This document shows, piece by piece, positions 1 to 8,831 of a stretch of DNA of 64,000 nucleotides. The DNA is from Spirodela intermedia (taxonomy: Eukaryota; Streptophyta; Magnoliopsida; Alismatales; Araceae). The notes under the pieces were generated by a model, which had not been told where the DNA came from, ran no database searches, and saw nothing but the letters and a program-made list of their open reading frames with translations. The position numbers and the translations under genes were made by a program. Positions within the stretch are counted from its first letter, which is position 1. The number at the start of each line of letters is the position of its first letter. Location of the stretch: positions 9,274,231 through 9,338,230 of the forward strand of contig LR746269.1 in NCBI GenBank assembly GCA_902729315.2, read 5' to 3'.

Positions 1-1307
1 TGACTTGAATCTGAGCACGGGTTTAACAGTGTAACAACAAGCACAATGCGCATAAATCCACAAAGTAATAGATATCCAAGAAGGGAGAAAAGTGATGTGT
101 GTGTAATGTAAAACGAAGAGCCTGATACATCTTCTCACATCCATTAAAAGGACAGGCTAAATTCTATTATGAATGAGGAAATCATACAACTATGGAGCAG
201 AATAAAGACCCAAACTAAGCCAAAAAGAAGAGAAAGCTGATCCTCAACATCTGCCATCGAAGTAGGCTATCAAGTATCTCCACTAAGTAGGCTTTGTGGG
301 TTCTTTGATGAGTATACAAATCCATCTCTATTAAAGAGAGCATATGAGGGCGTGTTGCGTGAGCACTGTGTGCTGCTGCACTGAAGATTGTAAGACAATA
401 TTTTCACTCCAAAAGGAATAAAAAGATCCTTGTGCAATTGTGGACATAGGAGTGTTCTCTGAGTCATATTAAATTTATTAACTCTTCATTCTTGCGTCTC
501 TCTTCCTATTATCTTTCTAATGTGTTATGCATCCGTCTATCACTGTGAAGAAGAGAATGAGGACCTTTGGCTTCTACCAACTCATCAAAACTAATCAATT
601 TATTCCAATTTTTATGAACGTACGATAATTTCAACAGAAAAGAGAGACACATGACCTTCAGATTCTGGGTCATCTCATACCTGCCGCCCTCCTTAGGGTT
701 TTCCAGAACGCCTGGGCCACCAGTTTTGGGCCAGCTGGGTCAAAACAAAACCTTCTTGCTCCTATCTATTTTTGAAGTGATATGCTAAAGACGAAAAGTA
801 GGCCAGGATTATTTTTTTTACCCATGTTACCCGCCAGTGACCCTAATCTAAGTTGAGCTTTCTGTCCTTCAATATAAGACAATTTTACGTTTGACCTTCC
901 AACTTCCCGCCGTTGCACAGCCGGCATGGCTATGAATGGGGCAGCAGGTTATCCCCAACGACATTCTTTCCTGGATGGAGAAGACCTCATTACGGTCAAG
1001 CTCCATGCAATCACGTTATCAGCGCGTCTATTTGGATTTGGTGTTTTTCACTATTCTTGTTGCAGGAGATGAATGTCAATATGTGGAAGCACCTTGGTTT
1101 GGATCTGTTCTTGTTACATCTCTTGGGTTTTCTCACAGCTGGAAATTGTGGTTGCATCGAGTTTATCTTTGGAAGTGAGAGACCTACTGGGTTCTCCACG
1201 GTCTATCCATCCAACTATGGCGCAAGAGTATTATTCTGCTGTCGATTAAAAGGTGATCAATGTTCTCCACAGGTAGAAGTTTTCAGTGAGTGTCCTGACA
1301 GATCTTT
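1..1307. other. Intergenic DNA with one possible small exon
   Basis: I recognise no gene here. A 48-codon reading frame starts at an ATG at 926 and ends with TGA at 1070-1072. It begins MAMNGAAGYPQRHSFLDGED, has a natural-looking composition and is followed by further short open stretches to about 1340. It could be the first exon or a captured fragment of an unidentified gene, but no family could be assigned and no confident splice partner was found. The rest (1-900) is AT-rich with only short chance frames. Confidence 0.3.
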
Positions 1308-2174
1308 GGCTACTATGTACTCTCGATTTACATGCTCGTGATGCAGGTTTCTTTGTTGACTTCAAGCGTGAAGGATACGTTTCGTCACCTCTGGAATCAT
1401 CACCCCAGCATGAATTCATGAAATCTTAACAACTTCGAGTCAGACTGTCCCTGGAGGACGGTGCGAACGTCCCGGAGTCCGCTTGGATCGCACTAGGCAA
1501 CATTCTCAGCTGCTTTTAACCATGCTGTCTGTCTCTCGCGACACGGCCTATCTCCTTTCTCTTTCCAAATCTCTCTCTTTTTCTCTCTTTCCCTTCGCAT
1601 TTCTCTTTCTCCTTTCCCTCTTGCTCCTCTTTCCCCCTTATTCCCTTACTATGGGAACGTGTTTAGGTGACTAAGTCCTCTAATGTCACAGAGGAGAGCC
1701 CATTACGCGTAGGACTTTCTAACCAAAAGGAAGAACATAAACAGGATGGTTTCTTCGCAAGAGAAGGAAAAAAGGGAACAGAGCCCGAGTAATGAATGAA
1801 GTAGAGTCACTGAGAACCGCTGCTGGTGGATTGTACCTGCACTGGCCTCCCTGGTCAACAAAAGGAAAGTCATCACTTACAGGTGAACTACTGGTACTAT
1901 CATAGAGCGGTGTTCTGAATACGTTGAAATACTTGCGATTCTACCTTTTGAACAAGGGATCCAAAGTTGTGAAGATGTCTAGGATCTGAGGTCGTGTATG
2001 TTTCGAAAAGTTGGAAGAACTTGAATAGTTTGATGATAAATCATCATTTTATTGTGACTAACGTTTCAAAAAATCGCGCCACTAATTAGCGCCGAACAAG
2101 TGAACGTCTTGGATGCTTTGACTCCGTTTGGATTTCAAGGGATCTTACGCGAGACATATGGCAAATGGACCGAA

Positions 2175-3045
2175 GACCTCAACAGTCTCTCACAAAGGCC
2201 TGCAGGCACCAGAAGATCTCCTATCACAAAGGTTTGTCCTTGAGGTTCCGCTCGTACCAGGAAAAGAGAGGGATCGATGCGAATAAGAAATCGCCGTGGT
2301 TATGGCATTCCACACTCAATGTTCGGTCTCGGGGAATCAAATGGGCCAAACTGTCACTATTCGCCCCTAGCTAGATGCTTAGAGGACGAATTAGGCTCCA
2401 CTCATGGGCGAGGCAATCTGAAATATATTAAAGAAGCAAAAGTAAATGAGGGGAAAGAAATCGGCCAATACCTCCGCCCGAGCCGGGGTAGGTGTGGGCA
2501 GCCCTCGGCGTGCTGGAACTTGCTGGGATGCGATCCTGTGGTCCCTGCGGCGTCATTACGAGCAGCAGAAGCTTGACAACCCTAGCGGCTATCAGATGAC
2601 TCGCAGATAGAGAGGAGGGAAGAAGGTTAGCCCCAACCGGGAGTATGGGGACCCACCCCTGGCAATCTCCCACCGAGAGCGACGGGGACCTCCGGCCAAC
2701 CCTCAAGGAGCGAAACGGAAGGGGCAGGCTCCAGAAATTCTCCTCTACTTGAACAGTGGTTCTTAGGCATATTTGTAAGGCCCACAAGAACGAAACGGTG
2801 CGTCGCGTCCTCTTTGATCTCCATCAGCTCTCCCCTGCCGAGAAGAACTGGATCCAGCCGACTGAACTCTTCCTCAGTCGCCTAAGAATCATCCAGAGAT
2901 GACCGTCCCCTCCAACGGATGAGAAATTGCTGCAAATCATCATCCTCGGTAGAGAAAGTTTGTTCATCTAGTATATCTTCTATTTACTCACGCCGTAAAA
3001 GAAATAAGATTGGTGGACACTCTGAAAGAGTGGTGTAGGATCAAA
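2175..3045. other. Arm-1-specific insertion of about 0.87 kb
   Basis: Arm 1 and arm 2 align on both sides of this stretch, but arm 2 has only about 45 bases at the equivalent place (about 14515-14560). The insert has open frames on both strands (for example minus 2428-2787) without recognisable domains. I found no clear terminal inverted repeats or target-site duplication. It may be an unidentified mobile element or DNA lost from arm 2. Confidence 0.5.
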
Positions 3046-3519
3046 TGGCTCACAAAATGTTATTTTTTTACAACATTAAGGACATGTTTACCTAAATAGA
3101 CTTTGTGGAAATGGATTCAAGGCTGAAACAAGTACCGTAGTCGGGTCGTCCCTTCGACTGAGGCCTCAGCCAGGAGGAACCAGTCCTTTGACGCGCTCGT
3201 TAGTCTCGGTTGCAGCGTCTTTAATGAGGCACAACACTCTCCTTGATGGGCCTTATTCAAAATGCCCGCCACTCATAATGTTTTCGAAGAGCTTGATAAC
3301 ATATTTTTTTTGTCAATAGATAGACACCTTACATGCACAAGTTCACGAAGACTAATAATCGCTTTCCCAAGTATAACGGGCATATAGTGATGATGATTAT
3401 GATGCCTGAGAAAATAATCACAAAGGCGGAATTGTGAACTTCCACAGATGTCGGAGAACATCCACCCAGTTAACAGTCACAAAGCTTCGCCTTCTCTCTC
3501 GACTCGAAGGAGGGTGGCC

Positions 3520-4458
3520 TCATGGTTCCTCGCGTAGAGCCCTCGTGTACGCTAAGTTCTCCTTCATCGTAGCCGCGTCTTCCTGATTCTCCTGGCACTC
3601 GTAGTAGAACACCACGTTGACTGCCTGGATCAAAACAATCACCAGCAGGTAGACTAACGAGAAGATGATCGGACTGATCAGATTGGGCAAAGATAAAAGA
3701 GTCACTGCGGTTGAGATCAACGTCTGAACCAAGGCCACAGCGAGGAATAGGAGACTGTTTACTCTGAACCCTAATCCCTTCCTGCCTCGGACGCGCTCCG
3801 CTGCCCTTCCAAGAGCGTCCAGCCCGGAGCGTCCTTCCTCCATCACGGAGACCACAACGGCTTGTGACCAAAGCATGCTCAAGTATAGGAAGAGAAGAAA
3901 TTCCAGGATGGCCACGGCCGCGATCAAGGCAAGAGACGCAGCGGAAACGCCACCAAAGAAGCCGACAGCACTCAATAGAAAGACGCAGAAGCTCAGATAA
4001 CCCGACGTGAGGAAGCAGACAAAGAGGCTTGTGGCCATCACGCCCATCCACGTCCTCCGGGTCCTGACGGCAAGATCCTTTAGGGCAACCTTCCGGCCCT
4101 TCCCGACCATGGCTACCGTGTATATGATCGCTATCACGATGAACGAATAAAGCAGGTAAGAGATCAGCGACCCAACGATTACGGCCCTGCCAATCTGCCG
4201 GAGATCAGTCCGTAATCCCCTGAAGATGCCATCAATCGTGTCAGTGCCAGAGTCCTGTATTCCTAGGATGCGTAGCTTCCTGAGAACGCCTGAGGCTGAA
4301 GGGGCGACGACAGACCAGGTTCTGTAGCAGCTGAGACAGCTGAGCACAAGAATGATAAGCAGGGTGGACAACATGGACTTACAGCTCCTCCAGAAAAGCT
4401 TTACACCTTTCCGAAGAATCTCCATGGCCGTCAACGGCCTAGGCGCCTCCTTACCCAT
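3520..4458 (-). CDS. Multi-pass membrane protein, subfamily I copy 1
   Basis: Intronless gene for 312 residues starting MGKEAPRPLTAMEILRKG. Strongly hydrophobic segments lie at about residues 29-45, 92-117, 140-168, 172-200, 232-258 and 266-288, giving about six membrane spans and no signal peptide. A conserved block WSQAVVVSVMEEGRSG at about 206-221 is followed by LGRAAERV. Near the end is NVVFYYECQ. This layout resembles a plant-specific family often labelled polyadenylate-binding protein 1-B-binding protein, whose members carry a similar VVSVLE...G motif and end in VFYYxC. The biochemical role is not known to me. A TATA-like element lies about 60 bases upstream. The gene is the inverted partner of the one at 13219-14154, and the two proteins align almost throughout. 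Being real and intact is likely, as the frame is kept over 312 codons in both copies; the family name is a motif-based inference. Confidence 0.85.
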   Translation of the reverse strand: MGKEAPRPLTAMEILRKGVKLFWRSCKSMLSTLLIILVLSCLSCYRTWSVVAPSASGVLRKLRILGIQDSGTDTIDGIFRGLRTDLRQIGRAVIVGSLISYLLYSFIVIAIIYTVAMVGKGRKVALKDLAVRTRRTWMGVMATSLFVCFLTSGYLSFCVFLLSAVGFFGGVSAASLALIAAVAILEFLLFLYLSMLWSQAVVVSVMEEGRSGLDALGRAAERVRGRKGLGFRVNSLLFLAVALVQTLISTAVTLLSLPNLISPIIFSLVYLLVIVLIQAVNVVFYYECQENQEDAATMKENLAYTRALREEP

Positions 4459-4518
4459 GGCTTCTCCGTGTATCTTGCTTCCTGCTGGATTCAGTCCCTG
4501 CTCACCTCTCTCTTCTTC

Positions 4519-4527
4519 CTATTTATG
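4519..4527 (-). promoter_or_regulatory. TATA-like box of subfamily I copy 1
   Basis: On the minus strand the sequence reads CATAAATAG, about 60 bases upstream of the start codon. The identical element sits at the same distance from the inverted paralogue (13150-13158), so the core promoter was duplicated with the gene. Confidence 0.6.
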
Positions 4528-5184
4528 TTCTTCCTATCCAATCCGAAAGGTCTCTCTACGGGTGATGCAGTCCGTGACAGGTTAAGCTCGGGGAAGAATC
4601 ATGGCGGAAGCTTATGCAACACCCCAACGTGAAGAAAAGGTCAACTAACAGTTTTAGGAGCACATCTCATTCGGGGAGATTGCCTTTGTCTCCACGGCAA
4701 GCGTCAAATCCATTTATAGCGATATCCAACGATTCAGCCGTCCAAGTAATGCCAATGGAGTCAACGGCTTGAAAGTCAACTTCTGCTCATATCCGGGAAC
4801 AGGCCCAGTCAACTTCTCTCTCGGGCCGTGGACTTCTCACTAGAAAAGGGATCACTATTTACTGAAAGAGAGATCTCTGGTTTCCAATGAGCACTCTTGA
4901 CTTCGCTTCCTTTCCTGCGTGGCTCTACCTTCCTGGATGGGCCCCACCAAGGCCCGGCCCATCAGCGGCTAGAAACATGGTCTGCCGACATTACGGTCAA
5001 ATGATGAGGGAAAATCAATTAGTGGCCTCGCTTTCCAAATCACCCGGCCCGGACGCGGGCGACCCGGCCCACTCGACCCAACCGACATGAACCGTTCCTT
5101 CGCGGGGAAGCATTCGCTAAGCGTCGATCCTACGCCAAGATAGGTGATCTCACCGCTTCCGGATAGCCATAAATACAAATTCCT

Positions 5185-5189
5185 CCTCC

Positions 5190-5230
<41 letters not shown>
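5185..5230 (+). repeat. (CT)n microsatellite in the 5' leader of the CYPRO4-like gene
   Basis: A nearly pure CT tract ends 10 bases before the start codon at 5241. A possible TATA element (CATAAATAC) lies at about 5168-5176. Pyrimidine-rich CT leaders are common just downstream of plant transcription starts. Confidence 0.85.
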
Positions 5231-5235
<5 letters not shown>

Positions 5236-5240
5236 TGGCG

Positions 5241-7815
5241 ATGGGAGGCTCTCACAGTCGGGAGGGATTGGAAATCTCTGATTCAGAGGCCGAGGAGGAG
5301 GAAGAAGAAGAAGAAGACAGGGTAGAGACGAGGCGTGATGGAGGGGATCCGACGACGCCGAGCAGATCCTCTGGGAACAGCGGGAAAAGCTCGGCTCTAG
5401 ACGATGTCGAGGCCAGGCTCCAATCCCTCAAGCTCAAGTATGCTTCCGCCTCTCCCTCGTCTGATTTCTCCCCGGCAAGCTTTCCGAACGCCGCCAAGCT
5501 CTACCTTCACGTCGGCGGTAGCGCTCACGACGCCAAATGGATCGTGTCCGAGAAGCTCGTCGCCTATTCTTTTCGCAAGTTGTCCCCTGCCGCCGGAACG
5601 GGAGGCGAATCCGACAGCGATGGAGAGGCATCCGCCTCGTGGTTCCTGAAGGTTGGATTGAAGGTTTCGGTGAGGGTGGACCCTGGGATGCAGCTGAAGA
5701 CTTTCCCGGACCAACGACGTGTCGATTTTGTGGCGGCTGGAGTTTGGGCCCTGAAGTTCTTCACCCCTGAAACTTACAAGCAGTTCTACAACGAGTATCA
5801 GAACTGCTTCTTCGAGAACGTCCACGGAATGGAGGCCAACGAGGAGAACAAGATCAAAGTTTACGGGAAGGAATTTTTGGGATGGGTGAAGCCGGAATTC
5901 GCCGATGACACGATCTGGGAGGACGCTGAGGAGAGCTTCGAGAAGATTCCTCGAATGACACATTCCAGGTTGAGTCAAGATCTGCTGAAAGAGTTTGAAG
6001 AGGTTGCTGACGACGGCGGTATACAGAGTCTTGCCCTGGGGGCCTTGGATAACAGCTTTCTGGTGAGCGATTCTGGCATCCAAGTGGTCAAGAACTTCAG
6101 CCATGGAATCCAGGGGAAGGGAGTAACAGTGAAGCTTGCTAATAAAATTAGCAGAGGAAGTGGTTGTTCTAACTTGGAGTTTTCTCCTGCTCCCAAGAAG
6201 GCACTTCTCATGAAGGCTGAGAGCAACATGCTCGTGATGAGCCCTGAAATGGACGGAAGGCCTCGTGCAGCTGGTGTCCAACAACTTGATATCGAAACGG
6301 GGAGATCTATCGCGCAGTGGAAATTTGAGAAGGATGGAACTGGCATCGGAATGAGGGACATTACAAATGATAGCAAGGGCGCCCAGCTGTACCCATCGGA
6401 GTCCACCTTCCTTGGGCTTGACGATAACGCACTGTGCAGGTGGGATATGAGGGACAGGAAAGGCATGGTTCAGACCATTGCAAAGTCAACGGACTCGCCG
6501 ATATTGCAGTGGACTCAGGGGCACCAATTCTCTCGAGGAACGAATTTCCAATGTTTTGCTACTACTGGTGACGGATCAATTGTTGTTGGATCTCTTGATG
6601 GGAGGATCAGGCTGTATTCCAAAAGTTCAATGAGGATGGCAAAGACTGCGTTCCCTGGTCTTGGATCACCAATCACCTATGTAGATGTTACTTTCGATGG
6701 GAGATGGATCTTGGGCACCACAGACACCTATTTGGTGCTCATCTCTACTGTTTTCAAGGACAAGGACGGGAAGGAGAAGACTGGATTCAGTGGACGTATG
6801 GGGAACAGGATTGCAGCACCAAGACTGCTGAAGCTCACCCCCCTGGACTCCCAATTGGCCGGAGAAAATAACAAGTTCCATGGTGGCCACTTCTCGTGGG
6901 TAAGTAAATCCCTAATCTTTTGTTACCATTGACAGCTACATTTTTTTTTTCTGTCTTAGATATTAATTTCTGATCTGAAAAACACAGTCTTTGGTTCCTC
7001 TTTGTGTATTGATCCTCTGGCAGTTCGTCTCTGTGGTGTAATCTTCATTTCCATGGCATAGGGCCACTGCTTGTTTGTTTGTACGCGGGCAGCTAGGTTC
7101 TGTTCAACAGTGTCCAGGATTTGTGTCCCTTCCACCCTAGGGTTCATAGTCTTCGGCGAAGATTCCTTCTTATGATCCTCAAACCTGTTTTGACCCATTT
7201 CTGGTCGCAATATATAGACAGTTGACTTGTTGGAGAAGGTCCAGAACGGAGCTAGAACTCATAAATTTGTAGTGTTATTAACTCGTTTGTAAATTAGAAT
7301 CTCGCTGAAAATTGTTATAAGAGGCCAAGATCTCTAGATGAAGAGTTCTACTATGGTAGTCGGTTACTTATCTATGATATTCTTTCTCCGCATGTCCATT
7401 GACCGGTTTCCACTTGCTCGCTCGGTTTTCTAACTGATCGCTGACCTCTGAGAAGGTTGACCAACACTCGTTGACATTCTTTGACCTCATTCAGGTGACT
7501 GACGGGGGGAAGCAGGAGCGGCATCTGGTCGCGACGGTCGGCAAGTTCAGCGTGGTGTGGAACTTCCAGCGGGTGAAAGACGGGCACCACGAGTGCTACC
7601 GCCTGCAGGAGGGCCTGAAGAGCTGCTACTGCTACAAGATCGTCCCCAGGGACGAGTCAATCGTTGACAGCCGCTTCATGCACGAGAACTTCGCGGTCAG
7701 CGACTCCCCCGAGGCACCCCTGGTCGTCGCCACCCCCTTGAAAGTCAGCTCCTTCAGCATCTCCCCCTCTCCCGGCGGCGGCGCCGCCACCTTCCCTCCC
7801 CAAAGAGGCATGTAA
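5241..7815 (+). CDS. CYPRO4 / VID27-like protein
   Basis: Two exons, 5241-6899 and 7495-7815, joined in phase 0 (TGG|GTAAG ... CATTCAG|GTG), give 659 residues. The start at the ATG at 5241 is preferred because the protein then begins MGGSHS, a classical N-myristoylation signal (Gly2, Ser6). An acidic run (residues 16-26) follows. Residues about 90-200 correspond to the PH-like part of the VID27 family ([20 protein letters not shown]). The C-terminal half is the WD40-like propeller and ends with the conserved [17 protein letters not shown] and SCYCYKIVP blocks. Plant homologues are CYPRO4 of cardoon and the Arabidopsis VID27-related proteins; the length is normal. The yeast relative is linked to vacuole import and degradation, but the plant role is not established. 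A run of AATAAA-like signals lies about 120 bases after the stop. Confidence 0.95.
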
Positions 7816-7930
7816 CAATCCCCCCCCCCCCCCTTGATCCCATGTAAATTATCTAGGTGTAGATATCTCTTCGGCATCCGTCTCCGCCGACATCTCTGAC
7901 AGCCGCCGATTTCTCTCTGAATATTTGTCA

Positions 7931-7949
7931 TAAAATAAATAAATAAATA
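7931..7949 (+). terminator. Probable polyadenylation signal cluster of the CYPRO4-like gene
   Basis: Overlapping AATAAA/AAATAAAT units lie 116-134 bases after the stop codon, the usual position for a plant near-upstream polyadenylation element. The cleavage site is not determined. Confidence 0.5.
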
Positions 7950-8285
7950 GGCTCCATCATTTTTCCATATGCAGATTTAGTTTGCAAAATCTGAGTTGGG
8001 TCTACGAGCTGTTTTTATTATTATTAAAATCGTAGTTGAGAGTATAAAAATAATTATTTTCAAGGTATTATTCTAATTTTATTCTTTTGTAATACCACTA
8101 GCAAAATCCGGCCTTTAATTGTAGATACCACTATGCGAACATCAGATGCTGGCTACTTCAAACGTAGACTTCTTGAAGTCTTTCAACAGGGCCGGGTGGG
8201 TCCCAGAGATTACCCGATATCGATTAACACGCCGTGGGTGTTGGGTCGGACCTAGGGGGGGTGATGTCGGTCAACATCCCGTCAG
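7950..8285. other. Intergenic spacer between the CYPRO4-like gene and the TPS promoter
   Basis: AT-rich up to about 8150, then GC-richer. No gene was recognised. It leads into the G-box cluster upstream of the trehalose-phosphate synthase gene. Confidence 0.6.
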
Positions 8286-8560
8286 TGACGTCATCACGTG
8301 TCGCCTGTGTTCGTCTACTTGCGGCGGTGGCGATGTACTAAACGCGGAGAGGATTCCTCGGGCCCCACCGGTTGTGCGAATGTCGATTGTCGGAGGGGTT
8401 GCCATTTCTCACGTGCTTACTGCGCATCCCTTCGTTCTTCTGCTGCCACGTTGCGAGACGGCCGAGGCCTAGAGATCTCGTCCCGGTCCCAGTCACCTTC
8501 CATTCGCTGCGCCTCCACGTGTCCGTTAAACTAAAGGCCTTTAATACCCTTTCTATATTA
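8286..8560 (+). promoter_or_regulatory. bZIP-type promoter elements of the class II TPS gene
   Basis: A palindromic TGACGTCA (8286-8293) is followed one base later by CACGTG (8295-8300). Two more CACGTG G-boxes lie at 8410-8415 and 8516-8521. A TATA-like CTATATTA is at about 8553-8560, some 270 bases before the start codon. ACGT-core elements are the binding sites of plant bZIP factors, and G-boxes also bind bHLH/PIF factors. Control by such factors is inferred, not shown. Confidence 0.65.
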
Positions 8561-8753
8561 GGCCGACCTTAGGCCACGCTGGAAGTGAATCTCATAGGTC
8601 CTATTCAGTGGTAAAGGACAATGTGTTAGGGGTGTTATAGTCCTTTTCCTAACCCACGTCCTCCCTTCTGCGTTATCCTCTCTCTCTCTCTGTGTTTCTC
8701 TTTCTCTCTCTTGCCGTCCTGGGGGAAGGGAGATCGCCTTCTTCCTCCCTCCG

Positions 8754-8813
8754 ATGCGCCGCGAGATCGCCTTCTTCTTCCTCGGTTGGTTGCGGCACCA
8801 GGTGGAGTCTTGA
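8754..8813 (+). CDS. Upstream ORF in the TPS leader (19 codons)
   Basis: A small frame in the presumed 5' leader starts with ATG at 8754, encodes MRREIAFFFLGWLRHQVES and stops at 8811-8813, only 18 bases before the main ATG at 8832. It could dampen or condition translation of the main frame. Whether the peptide is conserved in related genes cannot be judged here. Confidence 0.45.
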   Translation: MRREIAFFFLGWLRHQVES

Positions 8814-8831
8814 TTTCGCATTCGAGGAAGA

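Larger units (their letters stand above)
1308..4926. repeat. Arm 1 of a large imperfect inverted duplication
   Basis: Read on the minus strand, this segment matches 12706-15358 on the plus strand over the promoter, the whole gene, the 3' flank and the distal flank. Landmarks found in both arms: the motif ATCCAAAGTTGTGAAG (rc, near 1960) and its partner near 14727; the end of homology at TACATAGTAGCCA (near 1310 and 15350); and CTCATTGGAAACCAGAG (near 4885 and 12740). This arm is about 3.6 kb against 2.65 kb for arm 2, mostly because of extra DNA at about 2175-3045. Boundaries are by eye, to within some tens of bases. Confidence 0.85.

Noticed and set aside
5397-6284. 295-codon minus frame opposite CYPRO4-like exon 1
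   Set aside because: Shadow of the conserved plus-strand gene.
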